Below are positions 25,791-34,024 of a stretch of 52,709 nucleotides of DNA, piece after piece. Under the pieces are notes generated by a model. That model saw only the letters and a program-made list of their open reading frames with translations, was not told the origin of the DNA and searched no databases. Source of the DNA: Corallococcus sp. CA053C (GTDB taxonomy: Bacteria; Myxococcota; Myxococcia; Myxococcales; Myxococcaceae); NCBI RefSeq assembly GCF_003611675.1, contig NZ_RAWA01000020.1, positions 1 to 52,709 of the forward strand, in the 5' to 3' direction. Each line of letters starts with the position of its first letter. Position 1 is the stretch's first letter. The position numbers and the translations under genes are program-made.

Positions 25791-26643
25791 CGCCCACGCC
25801 CTGGAGGCCGCCTATCAGGCGGTCCGCGCGGAGGTGGAGAGCCGGCCCGCGGGCTACCCGGGTGAGGGCCACGTGGGGTGGTCCTCCATCTGCCTCGACT
25901 CGGCCTCCTCCGGGCCCTCTCCCGTCCTCGCCCGGGCTCCGGCGCTGCGGGAGCTGCTGTCAGGATTGGGGCTGCGGCTGCGGCTCGCGCGCCTGCTGCG
26001 GCTGGAGCCGGGGGGCGTCATCCGTGAGCACCACGATGCGTTCCTCAGCCGGCGCATCGTGCGGCTGCACGTGCCCATCGTCACGCACCCCGACGTGGAG
26101 TTCTACATCGGCGGCCAGCGCTGTCCCTGGGGCGCCGGCGAGCTCTGGTACGGCGACTTCTCCCAGCCCCACCACGGCATCAACCGCAGCGCCATCGCGC
26201 GGGTGCACCTGGTCCTGGACGTGAGCGCGGACGCGGCGCTGCTGCGCCTGTTCCCGCCGGGCCAGGTGCCCGCGTCGCTCGCGGCGCTGGAGCCGGAGGG
26301 CGCGCAGGAGGAGCTGGACCCGGGCGTGTTGGATCGGCTCGCGTTCGACTTCACGCTGCCCGTGGGCTTCCACCTGCCCGGCACGGGGCTGGAGGCGCTG
26401 ACGGCCCCGCTGCCCGGCAGCGTGAAGCTCGTGGACAACGAGCTGTGCGTCTTCGTCAACGAGCAGCCCTTCCTCAAGGCCGTGCCGGTGTCCGAGGACA
26501 CGGTGGACCTCCTGGGCATGGGGCCCGAAGCGCGGCTGCGCTACACGTTCCAGGGCGACCAGGTGCGCGGCGTGACCCTCACGCTGGGCACCACGCCCGT
26601 CCACGCCTTCGACGTGCGCCATGCCCTCCGTCCGCATCCTTGA
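25759..26643 (+). CDS. Aspartyl/asparaginyl beta-hydroxylase-family Fe(II)/2-oxoglutarate dioxygenase
   Basis: 294 residues. The jelly-roll core has 'LEPGGVIREHHDAFL' with the HxD metal motif (His91, Asp93), 'RLHVPIVTHPDVEFYIGG', 'GELWYGDFSQPHHGINRS' with the distal His (139) and the 2-oxoglutarate-binding Arg two to five residues on, and 'ARVHLVLD'. Family members hydroxylate Asp/Asn side chains in proteins, peptides or free amino acids. About 110 residues beyond the core form a C-terminal domain with no recognisable motif. The start lies inside the BtaA-like gene and its end overlaps the GNAT-like gene, so translation is coupled. Confidence 0.87.
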   Translation: MHAVRLNRSFDAHALEAAYQAVRAEVESRPAGYPGEGHVGWSSICLDSASSGPSPVLARAPALRELLSGLGLRLRLARLLRLEPGGVIREHHDAFLSRRIVRLHVPIVTHPDVEFYIGGQRCPWGAGELWYGDFSQPHHGINRSAIARVHLVLDVSADAALLRLFPPGQVPASLAALEPEGAQEELDPGVLDRLAFDFTLPVGFHLPGTGLEALTAPLPGSVKLVDNELCVFVNEQPFLKAVPVSEDTVDLLGMGPEARLRYTFQGDQVRGVTLTLGTTPVHAFDVRHALRPHP

Positions 26644-27742
26644 GGCCGGGGACGTGCGGGACGCGCCGCGGCTGCTGGCCACGCGGCTGGTGGGCCACTA
26701 CGTGGAGCACGGCACGGCGCCCTACCTCGCGAACACCCGCCACCGCGTCCTCCTGGCGGACGTGGATGGGCAGGTCGTCCCCCTGGTGGTCAACGACGGG
26801 GACGACAGCCGCTGCTACCTGACGTCGCCCTACGTCAACTACATCTCCTACGCGGAGGACTTCGCGCGCTCGGTGAAGGAGCGCGCGGTGCGGTGGGGGC
26901 TCCTGGCCTTCATCCGGGCGGTGCGCGCGGCCATCCCGCGCAGGCACCTGGACCGGGTCGTCTACGTGAACCACTGGCTGCTCGCCACGGGGCCGGAGCT
27001 TGCCTTCTCCCCGCCGCAGCTGGCGGCGCTGGTGGAGGCCCTGCGAGCGCGTTTCCCGGAGCATGCCTTCGTCTTCAAGCGGGCCAACGCGGCCACCGCC
27101 GAACAGGTGGAGCGCGGCGACTCCCCGGCGCGGCTGCACGCCATCTTCAACCGGCAGATGTACCGCTGGCGGCATGAGCCGGGCCTCAAGCCGCCCCGGG
27201 AGTTCCGCCAGGACCGGGGCCTGCTCCAGCGGCACCAGCCCCACCTGCGCAGGCTGACGACCGCGGATCCGGACACCGTGGCCCGGTTGGGCGCGCTCTA
27301 CCGGGCGCTCTACCTGGACAAGTACTCGGAGCTCAACGCGCACTTCACCCCGGCCTGGTTCGAGGCGGCCTTGCAGCGGGGCGCGCTGGAGGTCTACGGC
27401 ATCGACGTGGAGGGAGGGCTGCACTACTTCGTCACCTGCTTCGAGGCGGGGGACGAGCTCATCGGTTCGGTGGTGGGCCACGACCCGGCGCTCTCTCGCA
27501 AGCATGGCCTCTACCGGGCGGGCGTCAGCCACCTGATGCGGCTGGCCGAGGAGCGCGGCCTGACGCTCAACCTGAGCTCCGGGTCCGGCGAGTTCAAACG
27601 CAAGCGGGGCTGCACGCCCTGGACGGAGTACGAGCTGCTCGGCTTCGAGCACCTGCCGTGGAGGGCCAGACATTCCTGGTCCCTGCTGCGCGGCATCTAT
27701 AATGCGGTCGGGCCCAGGGTCTTCACCGCCCTGAGCATCTGA
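26621..27742 (+). CDS. FemAB/BioF2-like GNAT-fold acyltransferase
   Basis: 373 residues in a two-lobe layout: an N-terminal lobe with 'LTSPYVNYISYAEDF' and a C-terminal GNAT lobe with 'YRALYLDKYSELNAHFTPAWF', 'HYFVTCFEAGDELIGSVVG' and 'LNLSSGSGEFKRKRGCTPWTEY'. The last segment is typical of BioF2-like (Acetyltransf_6) proteins often found in lipid and polysaccharide clusters. The donor could be an acyl- or aminoacyl-carrier. It overlaps the dioxygenase by 23 bases and ends the tightly coupled part of the operon. Confidence 0.78.
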   Translation: MPSVRILEAGDVRDAPRLLATRLVGHYVEHGTAPYLANTRHRVLLADVDGQVVPLVVNDGDDSRCYLTSPYVNYISYAEDFARSVKERAVRWGLLAFIRAVRAAIPRRHLDRVVYVNHWLLATGPELAFSPPQLAALVEALRARFPEHAFVFKRANAATAEQVERGDSPARLHAIFNRQMYRWRHEPGLKPPREFRQDRGLLQRHQPHLRRLTTADPDTVARLGALYRALYLDKYSELNAHFTPAWFEAALQRGALEVYGIDVEGGLHYFVTCFEAGDELIGSVVGHDPALSRKHGLYRAGVSHLMRLAEERGLTLNLSSGSGEFKRKRGCTPWTEYELLGFEHLPWRARHSWSLLRGIYNAVGPRVFTALSI

Positions 27743-27777
27743 CGGGGCCCCAGGGCCCCCACCTCGTCGAGGAGTCC

Positions 27778-28410
27778 ATGCTGTACACGCCCTCCGCCTT
27801 CCAGGAACCCGACGTGCGCGCGCTCCATGCGTTCATGAAGCAGCACAGCTTCAGCACGGTCATCTCCCACGACGCCGAATCCCACGTCTCCCACGTGCCG
27901 CTGCTGCTGGTGCCCGACCGCGGCGCGAAGGGCACCCTCCGGGGCCACGTCGCGCGCGCGAACCCGCACTGGCGCGACTTCGACGGTGAGCGGCCGCTGC
28001 TCTGCATCTTCCACGGGCCGCACGCATACATCTCCCCCAGCTGGTACCAGACACGGCCCGCGGTCCCCACGTGGAACTACGCGGTGGTGCACGCGGTGGG
28101 GCGCCCCCGGCTGCTCGACACGCCGGCGCTCTCCGCCCTCATCGACGCGACCCTGGCCGAGTACGAGCCCGGCCTGGACGCGCCGGGCGGCCCGACACAC
28201 CTGCCGGAGCACACGCGGGCGCAGCTGCTGGAGCACATCGTCGGCTTCGAGCTCGAAATCGATGAGCTCGTGGGCAAGTTCAAGCTGGGCCAGAACCGCT
28301 CCTCCGAGGACCAGGCCGGGGTCCGCGAGGGCCTGCTGCGCCAGGGGGGCGACGCCCACGCGATGCTCGAGCTGATGGCCGCGAGGGCCCGGCCTCCCCA
28401 CAAACCCTGA
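27778..28410 (+). CDS. PaiB-like FMN-binding protein
   Basis: 210 residues. 'MLYTPSAFQEPDVRALHAFM', 'VSHVPLLLV', 'GHVARANPHW', 'IFHGPHAYISPSWY' and 'VPTWNYAVVHAVG' are near-canonical PaiB segments; the fold is a split barrel that binds FMN. PaiB was named a transcriptional repressor in Bacillus, but many homologues are more likely flavoenzymes or flavin-dependent accessory proteins. It starts 35 bases after the GNAT-like gene and is probably in the same transcript. Confidence 0.93.
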   Translation: MLYTPSAFQEPDVRALHAFMKQHSFSTVISHDAESHVSHVPLLLVPDRGAKGTLRGHVARANPHWRDFDGERPLLCIFHGPHAYISPSWYQTRPAVPTWNYAVVHAVGRPRLLDTPALSALIDATLAEYEPGLDAPGGPTHLPEHTRAQLLEHIVGFELEIDELVGKFKLGQNRSSEDQAGVREGLLRQGGDAHAMLELMAARARPPHKP

Positions 28411-28439
28411 ACGCGGTCCCCTTCAAGAAAGCCCCGACC

Positions 28440-29882
28440 ATGGCCGAGCGAATCCTCCTGACCGCCCCGGAAGCCCCCCCACGGACCTGGGCGCTGAGCG
28501 CGGTGGACATCGCGCTCAAGGGCATGTTCGTGAGCTTCGCCCTGGCCTTCAGCGGGCGCATCCACACCCCGCGCTTCATGGAGGCCGTCCGCCGCACGCT
28601 CGTCCATTACCCGTTCTTCCACGGCACGCTGCGGACACAGGGCGAAGCGCTGCTGCTCGTGGGCCCGGCACCCGGCGGCAACGGTGCGGTCGCCGTGGAC
28701 GTGGCCACGGTGGAGACCGCGCTGGAGTTGAAGCACTGGCCCGCGCTCTACCGTGGCGCCTTCATCGACAGCCTCGTCCCAAAGGGGCGGCTGGAGGGCC
28801 AGCGCGAGCGTCCGCTGCTGCACCTGATGCTGACCCACTTCCAGAACGCCACCGTCCTGGGGCTGACCTGGAACCATGCCCTGTCCGACCTGCACGGAAT
28901 CTACGGGTTCCTCGGGGCGGTGGCGCAGGCCTACAACGACGGGGAGGCGCCGGGCGTGGAGCCCCTCGGCGTGGAGCCCCTCTTCGATCGGACGGCCCTC
29001 TGGCGCGAGCTGCACCTGGACCCGGCGGAGGCGGGCGCGCCGCCCTCCCGTGAGGGACGCAACGGCATCGTCAGCATCTCCCGCATGCGCGCGGGGCTCG
29101 GGCTCGCGCGATACCTGGGCACGGGCGTGCACGACGCGGTGCCGCTGTGCCTGTTGTTGGACGAGGACGGGGTGGAGGCCATCAAGGCGGAGCTGGCGCC
29201 CACGGGAGTGCGGGCCTCCACGAATGACGTCGTCAACGCCACGCTGCTGAAGGCCTTCGCCGAGTGCGCGCGGGACACGCCCGACACGGGCGACGTGGGC
29301 CTGTACTTCCCCATCGACGTCCGGGGGCTCTTGGGCATCCCGCAGGGGACGCTGGGCAACTGTCTGGGAAATGCCTCCGCCGTGCTGCCCCTGTCGGAGC
29401 TGTCGCGGGCCTCCGTGGCGGAGCTGACCGCGCGCAACCGGGCGGTGGTGACATCGTTTGGAAAAGCCCAGCTCGCGGCGGACATCCGCTGGGCGGACCA
29501 CTGGCGGCGGCACACCCGTCCGTCGAGCGTCCATCACCACTGGTTGTTCGGACGGGACCGCGTCTACTCCTCGAACTGGTCCAGCCCGGACCTCGCCCGG
29601 CTGCACTTCGAGGACGCGGCCTTCGTCGCCATGCTGCGCAGCTCGCGCATCAACCGCTGGCTGCCGCTGCCCGCCTTCCACAGCACCGTCCTGCCCCTGA
29701 AGCTCGGCGAGGGGCGGCCGCTGCACGTGGTGCGCACCAGCGTGCGCCGGCGTCACTTCCAGCGGCTGGCGCGACTGCTGCCCCAGTGGCCCCACGTCCG
29801 GGAGGTGCTCCGGATGGACACGGGCGAACGGCTGCTCAGGAACACAGACCGCGCGGCCCGGCTCGCAACGGCTGGCTGTTGA
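28440..29882 (+). CDS. BAHD-type acyltransferase
   Basis: 480 residues in two similar lobes. The catalytic HxxxD motif is 'NHALSDLHG' (His146, Asp150). The second-lobe signature is 'VYSSNWSSPDLARLHF', in the place of the DFGWG region of plant and fungal BAHD enzymes, and 'NDVVNATLLKAFAECA' and 'GNCLGNASAVLPL' also fit. BAHD enzymes move acyl groups from CoA to alcohols or amines; they are common in plants and fungi and infrequent in bacteria. NRPS condensation domains are related but have HHxxxDG, which is absent. It lies 30 bases after the PaiB-like gene and may decorate the operon's product. Confidence 0.78.
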   Translation: MAERILLTAPEAPPRTWALSAVDIALKGMFVSFALAFSGRIHTPRFMEAVRRTLVHYPFFHGTLRTQGEALLLVGPAPGGNGAVAVDVATVETALELKHWPALYRGAFIDSLVPKGRLEGQRERPLLHLMLTHFQNATVLGLTWNHALSDLHGIYGFLGAVAQAYNDGEAPGVEPLGVEPLFDRTALWRELHLDPAEAGAPPSREGRNGIVSISRMRAGLGLARYLGTGVHDAVPLCLLLDEDGVEAIKAELAPTGVRASTNDVVNATLLKAFAECARDTPDTGDVGLYFPIDVRGLLGIPQGTLGNCLGNASAVLPLSELSRASVAELTARNRAVVTSFGKAQLAADIRWADHWRRHTRPSSVHHHWLFGRDRVYSSNWSSPDLARLHFEDAAFVAMLRSSRINRWLPLPAFHSTVLPLKLGEGRPLHVVRTSVRRRHFQRLARLLPQWPHVREVLRMDTGERLLRNTDRAARLATAGC

Positions 29883-29951
29883 TGGGTTAGGCTCCCGCTC
29901 TCGCGGCAATCGCAGCCGTGGGAACCGGTGTCTTGTCTGTCAGGAGTGCCC

Positions 29952-31928
29952 ATGCCCCCGAGCCTCAAGCCCCGTGACGAACCCGCCCCGCAGGCCGTCG
30001 ACACGGAGATCGTCCGCGCGGCCATCCACCCGGCCATCGGCATCGCGCGCATGGGCAACAGTGAGGAGTTCTTCGTGGGCCCGGAGGTGGTGCGGCCCCA
30101 TCCGGCCCCTCCAGGCAGCTCCCGGGATGCCACGGGCGCGCTCAAGCGACAGGCGGCCCGCTTCCGCCTCTACGGCTACAACGCCGCGGGGCAGGTGGTG
30201 CGCGAGCTGACCCCGGACTCGGCCGACATCCAATGGAAGGTGCACGTCGCCAACAGCAAGGCGCGTTGGTTCCAATGGCAGATGGCGCTCGACATCCCGG
30301 AGGCCGCCAATCTCCAGATCCCCCTTCGGAACGCGTCGGTGCAGGGCGAGGCCCGCGACCAGCTGGTGGTGGACGGCGGCGAGCGCTCCATCCGGGGCGT
30401 GCGGAGCACCGGCCGCGAGTACCGCTTCGAGGGCCATTTCCAGGGCACGCCCGTGTACCTGGGGGAGCTGCGCACCGACGCGCGGGGCCGGCTGCTCTTC
30501 CTCGGGGGGCTTGGACACTCCGCCTCGCCCACGGGGACGCCCATCTTCCGGCCGGAGGATGGCAACAGCTTCATCAACGCCGATGGGTGGTTCGATGACG
30601 CGTCGGACGGCCCGGTCAGCGCGGAAGTGAGCATCGCCGGCCACCCGATTCCGGTGGAGCCGGCCTGGGTGGTGACCGCGCCGCCCAACTACGCGCCGGA
30701 CGTGGTGACGGTGCGCACGCTGTATGATCTGCTCTTCGACCTGTATGTCAGAAGCGGTTGGCTGCCCTTCCCGGAGCAGGTGTCCTTCCAGCGGGAGGTC
30801 CACCCCATCCTGCGAAGCATGAGCAACCTGCAATGGGTGAATCAGGGCTTCGCCACCCAGTTCGGCAAGGGCGGCCCCCACGACTTCGAGGACCCGGAGC
30901 TGCTGCGCAGGCTGTCCTGGCTGCCTTTGGACGGCGGCGCGGATGTCTTCGCGGAGCTGCGCCTGCAGGTCCTGCATGCCTTCCGGGACCCCGCCGGCAC
31001 GGACAGCAGCCAGCGACCCTGGCCCTGGCTCTATGGGGACGCCATGGATGTGCCGCCCGCCAACACGCCCCGGCAGAACGCATCCCTCTCCGCCACCCAG
31101 TACCGCATCCTCCAGGACTGGGCGGCGGGCCACTTCACCCCGGATTGGGATCCGTCCCAGGAACCGGCGCGTGAGCTCGAACACGTGCCGCTCGCCGGAC
31201 AGCCCGCGCTGCTGGACCGGGCGGCGCTCCACTTCTGCCTGGCGGACGCGTTCCACCCGGGCTGCGAGGTGACCTGGCCGCTGCGGCACCTCTCCCTCTT
31301 CTCGTCGCCCTTCCGCATCCGCCACCGCCCGCCGGGGGTGCCAGCGCCCACGTACGAGGGGTTCCTCACCCAGGCCCTGGCGCTGTCGGAGGACGGGCCC
31401 GTGCATGCGCAGGGACCGGGAGACCTGACCCGCTGGATGGGATTGCCCTGGCAGGCCGACACCGCGTACTGCCGCTCGGGCTACAGCACGACGACGTACT
31501 CCGATGATCCGTACCTGCCCACCTTCTGGCCCGCCCGCGTCCCCAACCAGGTCCTGACGGCGGAGGCCTACGCGGTGGTGACGGATCAGCGCCGGTCCCA
31601 TCAGGAGCGCGTGTCTGCCTTCACCCAGCGAAGCAACTGGGTGCGCGCGTTGAAGGGCACGGTCGCCGAGCAGATGGAGCAGATGGTCGCCACCTTCGGG
31701 CAGATGGGCGTGGTGGAGCTGCGGCCCGGGCTCCCGGGGGACGTGGATTTCCCCGCCGTCATGGGGGTGGAGGCGAAGGAATGGACGGAGGCACCGGCGG
31801 CCCCCCTTGCGCCCACGACCGCCAGGACCGCGCGGCAGGGGCTCCATGAGCAGAACGTCCGCAAGGCCGGATGGGGTTCGCCGGAGGAAGCGGAGCGCGC
31901 GCCCCTGCCCGTCCGCCATCGCCGGTGA
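29952..31928 (+). CDS. lodA: LodA-like cysteine-tryptophylquinone amino-acid oxidase
   Basis: 658 residues, ATG with AGGAG seven bases upstream and no signal peptide. The N-terminal 'AAIHPAIGIARMGNSEEFFVGPE' is the LodA/GoxA family opening. The cofactor region 'LPWQADTAYC' places Asp503 four residues before Cys507, as the Asp and the cross-linking Cys are spaced in LodA, and 'FWPARVPN' supplies the candidate partner Trp526. These oxidases release H2O2 while oxidising lysine, glycine or other amino acids, and can be antimicrobial. The LodB flavoprotein needed for cofactor formation overlaps by four bases. The substrate here cannot be deduced. Confidence 0.9.
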   Translation: MPPSLKPRDEPAPQAVDTEIVRAAIHPAIGIARMGNSEEFFVGPEVVRPHPAPPGSSRDATGALKRQAARFRLYGYNAAGQVVRELTPDSADIQWKVHVANSKARWFQWQMALDIPEAANLQIPLRNASVQGEARDQLVVDGGERSIRGVRSTGREYRFEGHFQGTPVYLGELRTDARGRLLFLGGLGHSASPTGTPIFRPEDGNSFINADGWFDDASDGPVSAEVSIAGHPIPVEPAWVVTAPPNYAPDVVTVRTLYDLLFDLYVRSGWLPFPEQVSFQREVHPILRSMSNLQWVNQGFATQFGKGGPHDFEDPELLRRLSWLPLDGGADVFAELRLQVLHAFRDPAGTDSSQRPWPWLYGDAMDVPPANTPRQNASLSATQYRILQDWAAGHFTPDWDPSQEPARELEHVPLAGQPALLDRAALHFCLADAFHPGCEVTWPLRHLSLFSSPFRIRHRPPGVPAPTYEGFLTQALALSEDGPVHAQGPGDLTRWMGLPWQADTAYCRSGYSTTTYSDDPYLPTFWPARVPNQVLTAEAYAVVTDQRRSHQERVSAFTQRSNWVRALKGTVAEQMEQMVATFGQMGVVELRPGLPGDVDFPAVMGVEAKEWTEAPAAPLAPTTARTARQGLHEQNVRKAGWGSPEEAERAPLPVRHRR

Positions 31929-33103
31929 GCGCGGAGGCGTCCATTCCCATCGGGGTCGTGGGAGGCGGACCCGCGGGCGCGACGGCGGCCCTCGTGCTCG
32001 CGCGGAGCGGCCACCGGGTGCTGCTGCTGGACGAGGGCAGGCCTGGGGACTTCAAGCTCGGCGAGGGGCTGCCTCCGGTGGCCCGTCCCCTGCTGCGCGA
32101 ATTGGGGGTGCTCGACCGCTTCCTCGCGGACGCGCACCTGCCCTCCCACGGCAACACCTCCGCCTGGGGTCAGGCGGAGCTGCGCTCCACGGACTTCCTC
32201 TTCGATCCGAATGGCCACGGGTGGCACCTGGACCGCGCGCGCTTCGACGCGTCCCTGCGTCAGGCCGCCACCGCGGCAGGGGCGGAGGTGCTGGCGCCAG
32301 CGAAGCTGCTGGAGGCGGCGTGGGACGGAGCCGGATGGCGGCTGTCCATCGTCTCGGGAGGGGAGCCCCGGCGGATCCGCTGTGACTGGCTCATCGATGC
32401 GACCGGGCGCAGGGCCGCCATGGCTCGTCGGCAGGGGGCCGAACGGCTGCACGCGGACCGGCTGATTGCCTTCGCCGCGCGCTTCCTGCCGGAGCATCCA
32501 GGGACGGACCGCGACACCCGGACGCTGATTGAAGCCGCTCCGGACGGGTGGTGGTACACGGCACGGCTGCCTTCGGGCGAGCGGGTGGTGGCCTGGCTCA
32601 CGGACGCGGATCTCGCGGACCCGGGCCGTCTCCTGTCCCCGGAGGGCTTCCTCGCGCGGATAGGACAGACGCACCACCTCCAGGCGGTGCTCGCCGCCCA
32701 CCGGTATGTGCTGGTCGAACGGCCCCGGGGCGCGGACGCGGGCAGCGCGCGGCTGGACCGCTTCGTCGGGCCCGGGTGGCTGGCGACCGGTGACGCGGCC
32801 CTCTCCTTTGATCCGCTGTCATCGCAGGGAATCCTGAACGCGCTGTACACGGGGATGCGAGGAGGACAGGCGCTCGCCGCCCATCTCGCGGGCGTCGGTG
32901 GCGCGCTGGAGGGCTACACGGCCCGGCTGGGGGAACTCCACCGGGCCTACCAGCACCACTTCGCGTCCTTCTACCGCGATGAGCAGCGCTGGAAGGACCG
33001 CCCGTTCTGGGCGCGGCGGCACGCCCACCCGGGCAACCCTGCGCGCGGTGGGCCAGGCGGTGGGGTGGCCGAAGACACACAGCGCGCCCTGCCTCCTCCG
33101 TGA
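31925..33103 (+). CDS. lodB: LodB-like FAD-dependent maturation flavoprotein
   Basis: 392 residues from a GTG that overlaps the lodA stop. It contains the dinucleotide-binding 'VGGGPAGATAALVLARSGHR', 'ERGP'-region equivalents ('LLDEGRPGDFKLGEG') and the FAD-phosphate motif 'GDAALSFDPLSSQG', as in the tryptophan-halogenase/geranylgeranyl-reductase-like branch to which LodB belongs. LodB is known to be required post-translationally to make the cysteine-tryptophylquinone of LodA. No halogenase W-x-W-x-I-P motif is seen, which argues against a halogenase. Confidence 0.88.
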   Translation: MSAEASIPIGVVGGGPAGATAALVLARSGHRVLLLDEGRPGDFKLGEGLPPVARPLLRELGVLDRFLADAHLPSHGNTSAWGQAELRSTDFLFDPNGHGWHLDRARFDASLRQAATAAGAEVLAPAKLLEAAWDGAGWRLSIVSGGEPRRIRCDWLIDATGRRAAMARRQGAERLHADRLIAFAARFLPEHPGTDRDTRTLIEAAPDGWWYTARLPSGERVVAWLTDADLADPGRLLSPEGFLARIGQTHHLQAVLAAHRYVLVERPRGADAGSARLDRFVGPGWLATGDAALSFDPLSSQGILNALYTGMRGGQALAAHLAGVGGALEGYTARLGELHRAYQHHFASFYRDEQRWKDRPFWARRHAHPGNPARGGPGGGVAEDTQRALPPP

Positions 33104-33153
33104 CATCCCACGGGCACGGACTCCACCTTGGAGGACAGGGAGGAGTACGGGTC

Positions 33154-34017
33154 ATGGCTCAGGGATATTCCATCAACATCGGTTTGAACGCGGTCGATCC
33201 CAAACACTATGCGGGGTGGGACGGCCAGCTCACGGCGTGCGAGGCGGACGCGGAGGACATGGTCAGCATCGCGAAGACGCAGGGCTTCGGTCGCGTGAGT
33301 GCGTTCCTCACGAAGGATGCGACGCGCTCGCGGGTGCTCGGAGAAATGGACGAGGCCGTGAAGGTGCTCGGGGCCGGGGACCTGTTGCTGCTCACCTACT
33401 CCGGACACGGAGGCCAGCTCCCGGACACCAACGGGGATGAGTCCGACGGGCTGGATGAGACGTGGTGTCTCTATGACGGAGAGGTCATCGACGATGAGTT
33501 GTTCGTCGCGATGTCGAAGCTGAAGCCGGGCGTGCGCGTCTTCATGCTCTCCGACAGCTGCCACAGCGGTTCGGTGAGCCGGGTGGCCTACGCGGCCCTG
33601 CGCTCCAGCGGCAGCCTGCAGCTGCTCGCGGACACCGTGCAGAGCAGCGAGCCCTCCGAGCGGCGGTTCAAGGAGATGCCCCTGGGCATCGAGCACCGCA
33701 CCTACCGCGACAACAAGGCGATGTACGACGACATCATGAAGCGGCTGCCCAAGGACGACCCGCGCCTCTCGCTCAAGTCCACCGTGCTGCTCATCTCCGG
33801 CTGCCAGGACAACCAGCTCTCCAGCGACGGCGCCTTCAACGGCCTCTTCACGTCCAACCTGCTGCGCGTGTGGAACGGCGGGAAGTTCCACAACGGCTAC
33901 CAGACGTTCCACCGCCGCATCCTGCGCAGCATGCCGCCCATCCAGTCCCCCGCGTACTCCGTCATCGGAGTGCCCAGCCGCGAGTTCGAGCGTCAGGTTC
34001 CCTTCCACCTGAGCTGA
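33154..34017 (+). CDS. Orthocaspase (peptidase C14 family)
   Basis: 287 residues, GGAGG-like ribosome site before ATG. A single p20-like caspase domain: 'YSINIGLNAVDPKHY', catalytic His85 in 'TYSGHGGQ' and catalytic Cys136 in 'LSDSCHSGS'. Both residues of the dyad are intact, and acidic residues around 'DTNGDESDGLDE' could form the basic-P1 pocket or bind calcium, as in metacaspases. No signal or membrane segment, so cytoplasmic. It begins 50 bases after lodB on the same strand and could share its transcript, which would couple a peroxide-producing oxidase to a death-type protease (inference). Confidence 0.92.
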   Translation: MAQGYSINIGLNAVDPKHYAGWDGQLTACEADAEDMVSIAKTQGFGRVSAFLTKDATRSRVLGEMDEAVKVLGAGDLLLLTYSGHGGQLPDTNGDESDGLDETWCLYDGEVIDDELFVAMSKLKPGVRVFMLSDSCHSGSVSRVAYAALRSSGSLQLLADTVQSSEPSERRFKEMPLGIEHRTYRDNKAMYDDIMKRLPKDDPRLSLKSTVLLISGCQDNQLSSDGAFNGLFTSNLLRVWNGGKFHNGYQTFHRRILRSMPPIQSPAYSVIGVPSREFERQVPFHLS

Positions 34018-34024
34018 AGCGCGC

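Noticed and set aside
28440-29882. NRPS condensation domain
   Set aside because: The motif is NHALSD rather than HHxxxDG and no carrier or adenylation domain is nearby.
31925-33103. Flavin-dependent halogenase
   Set aside because: The W-x-W-x-I-P motif is missing and the gene overlaps lodA, which fits LodB.
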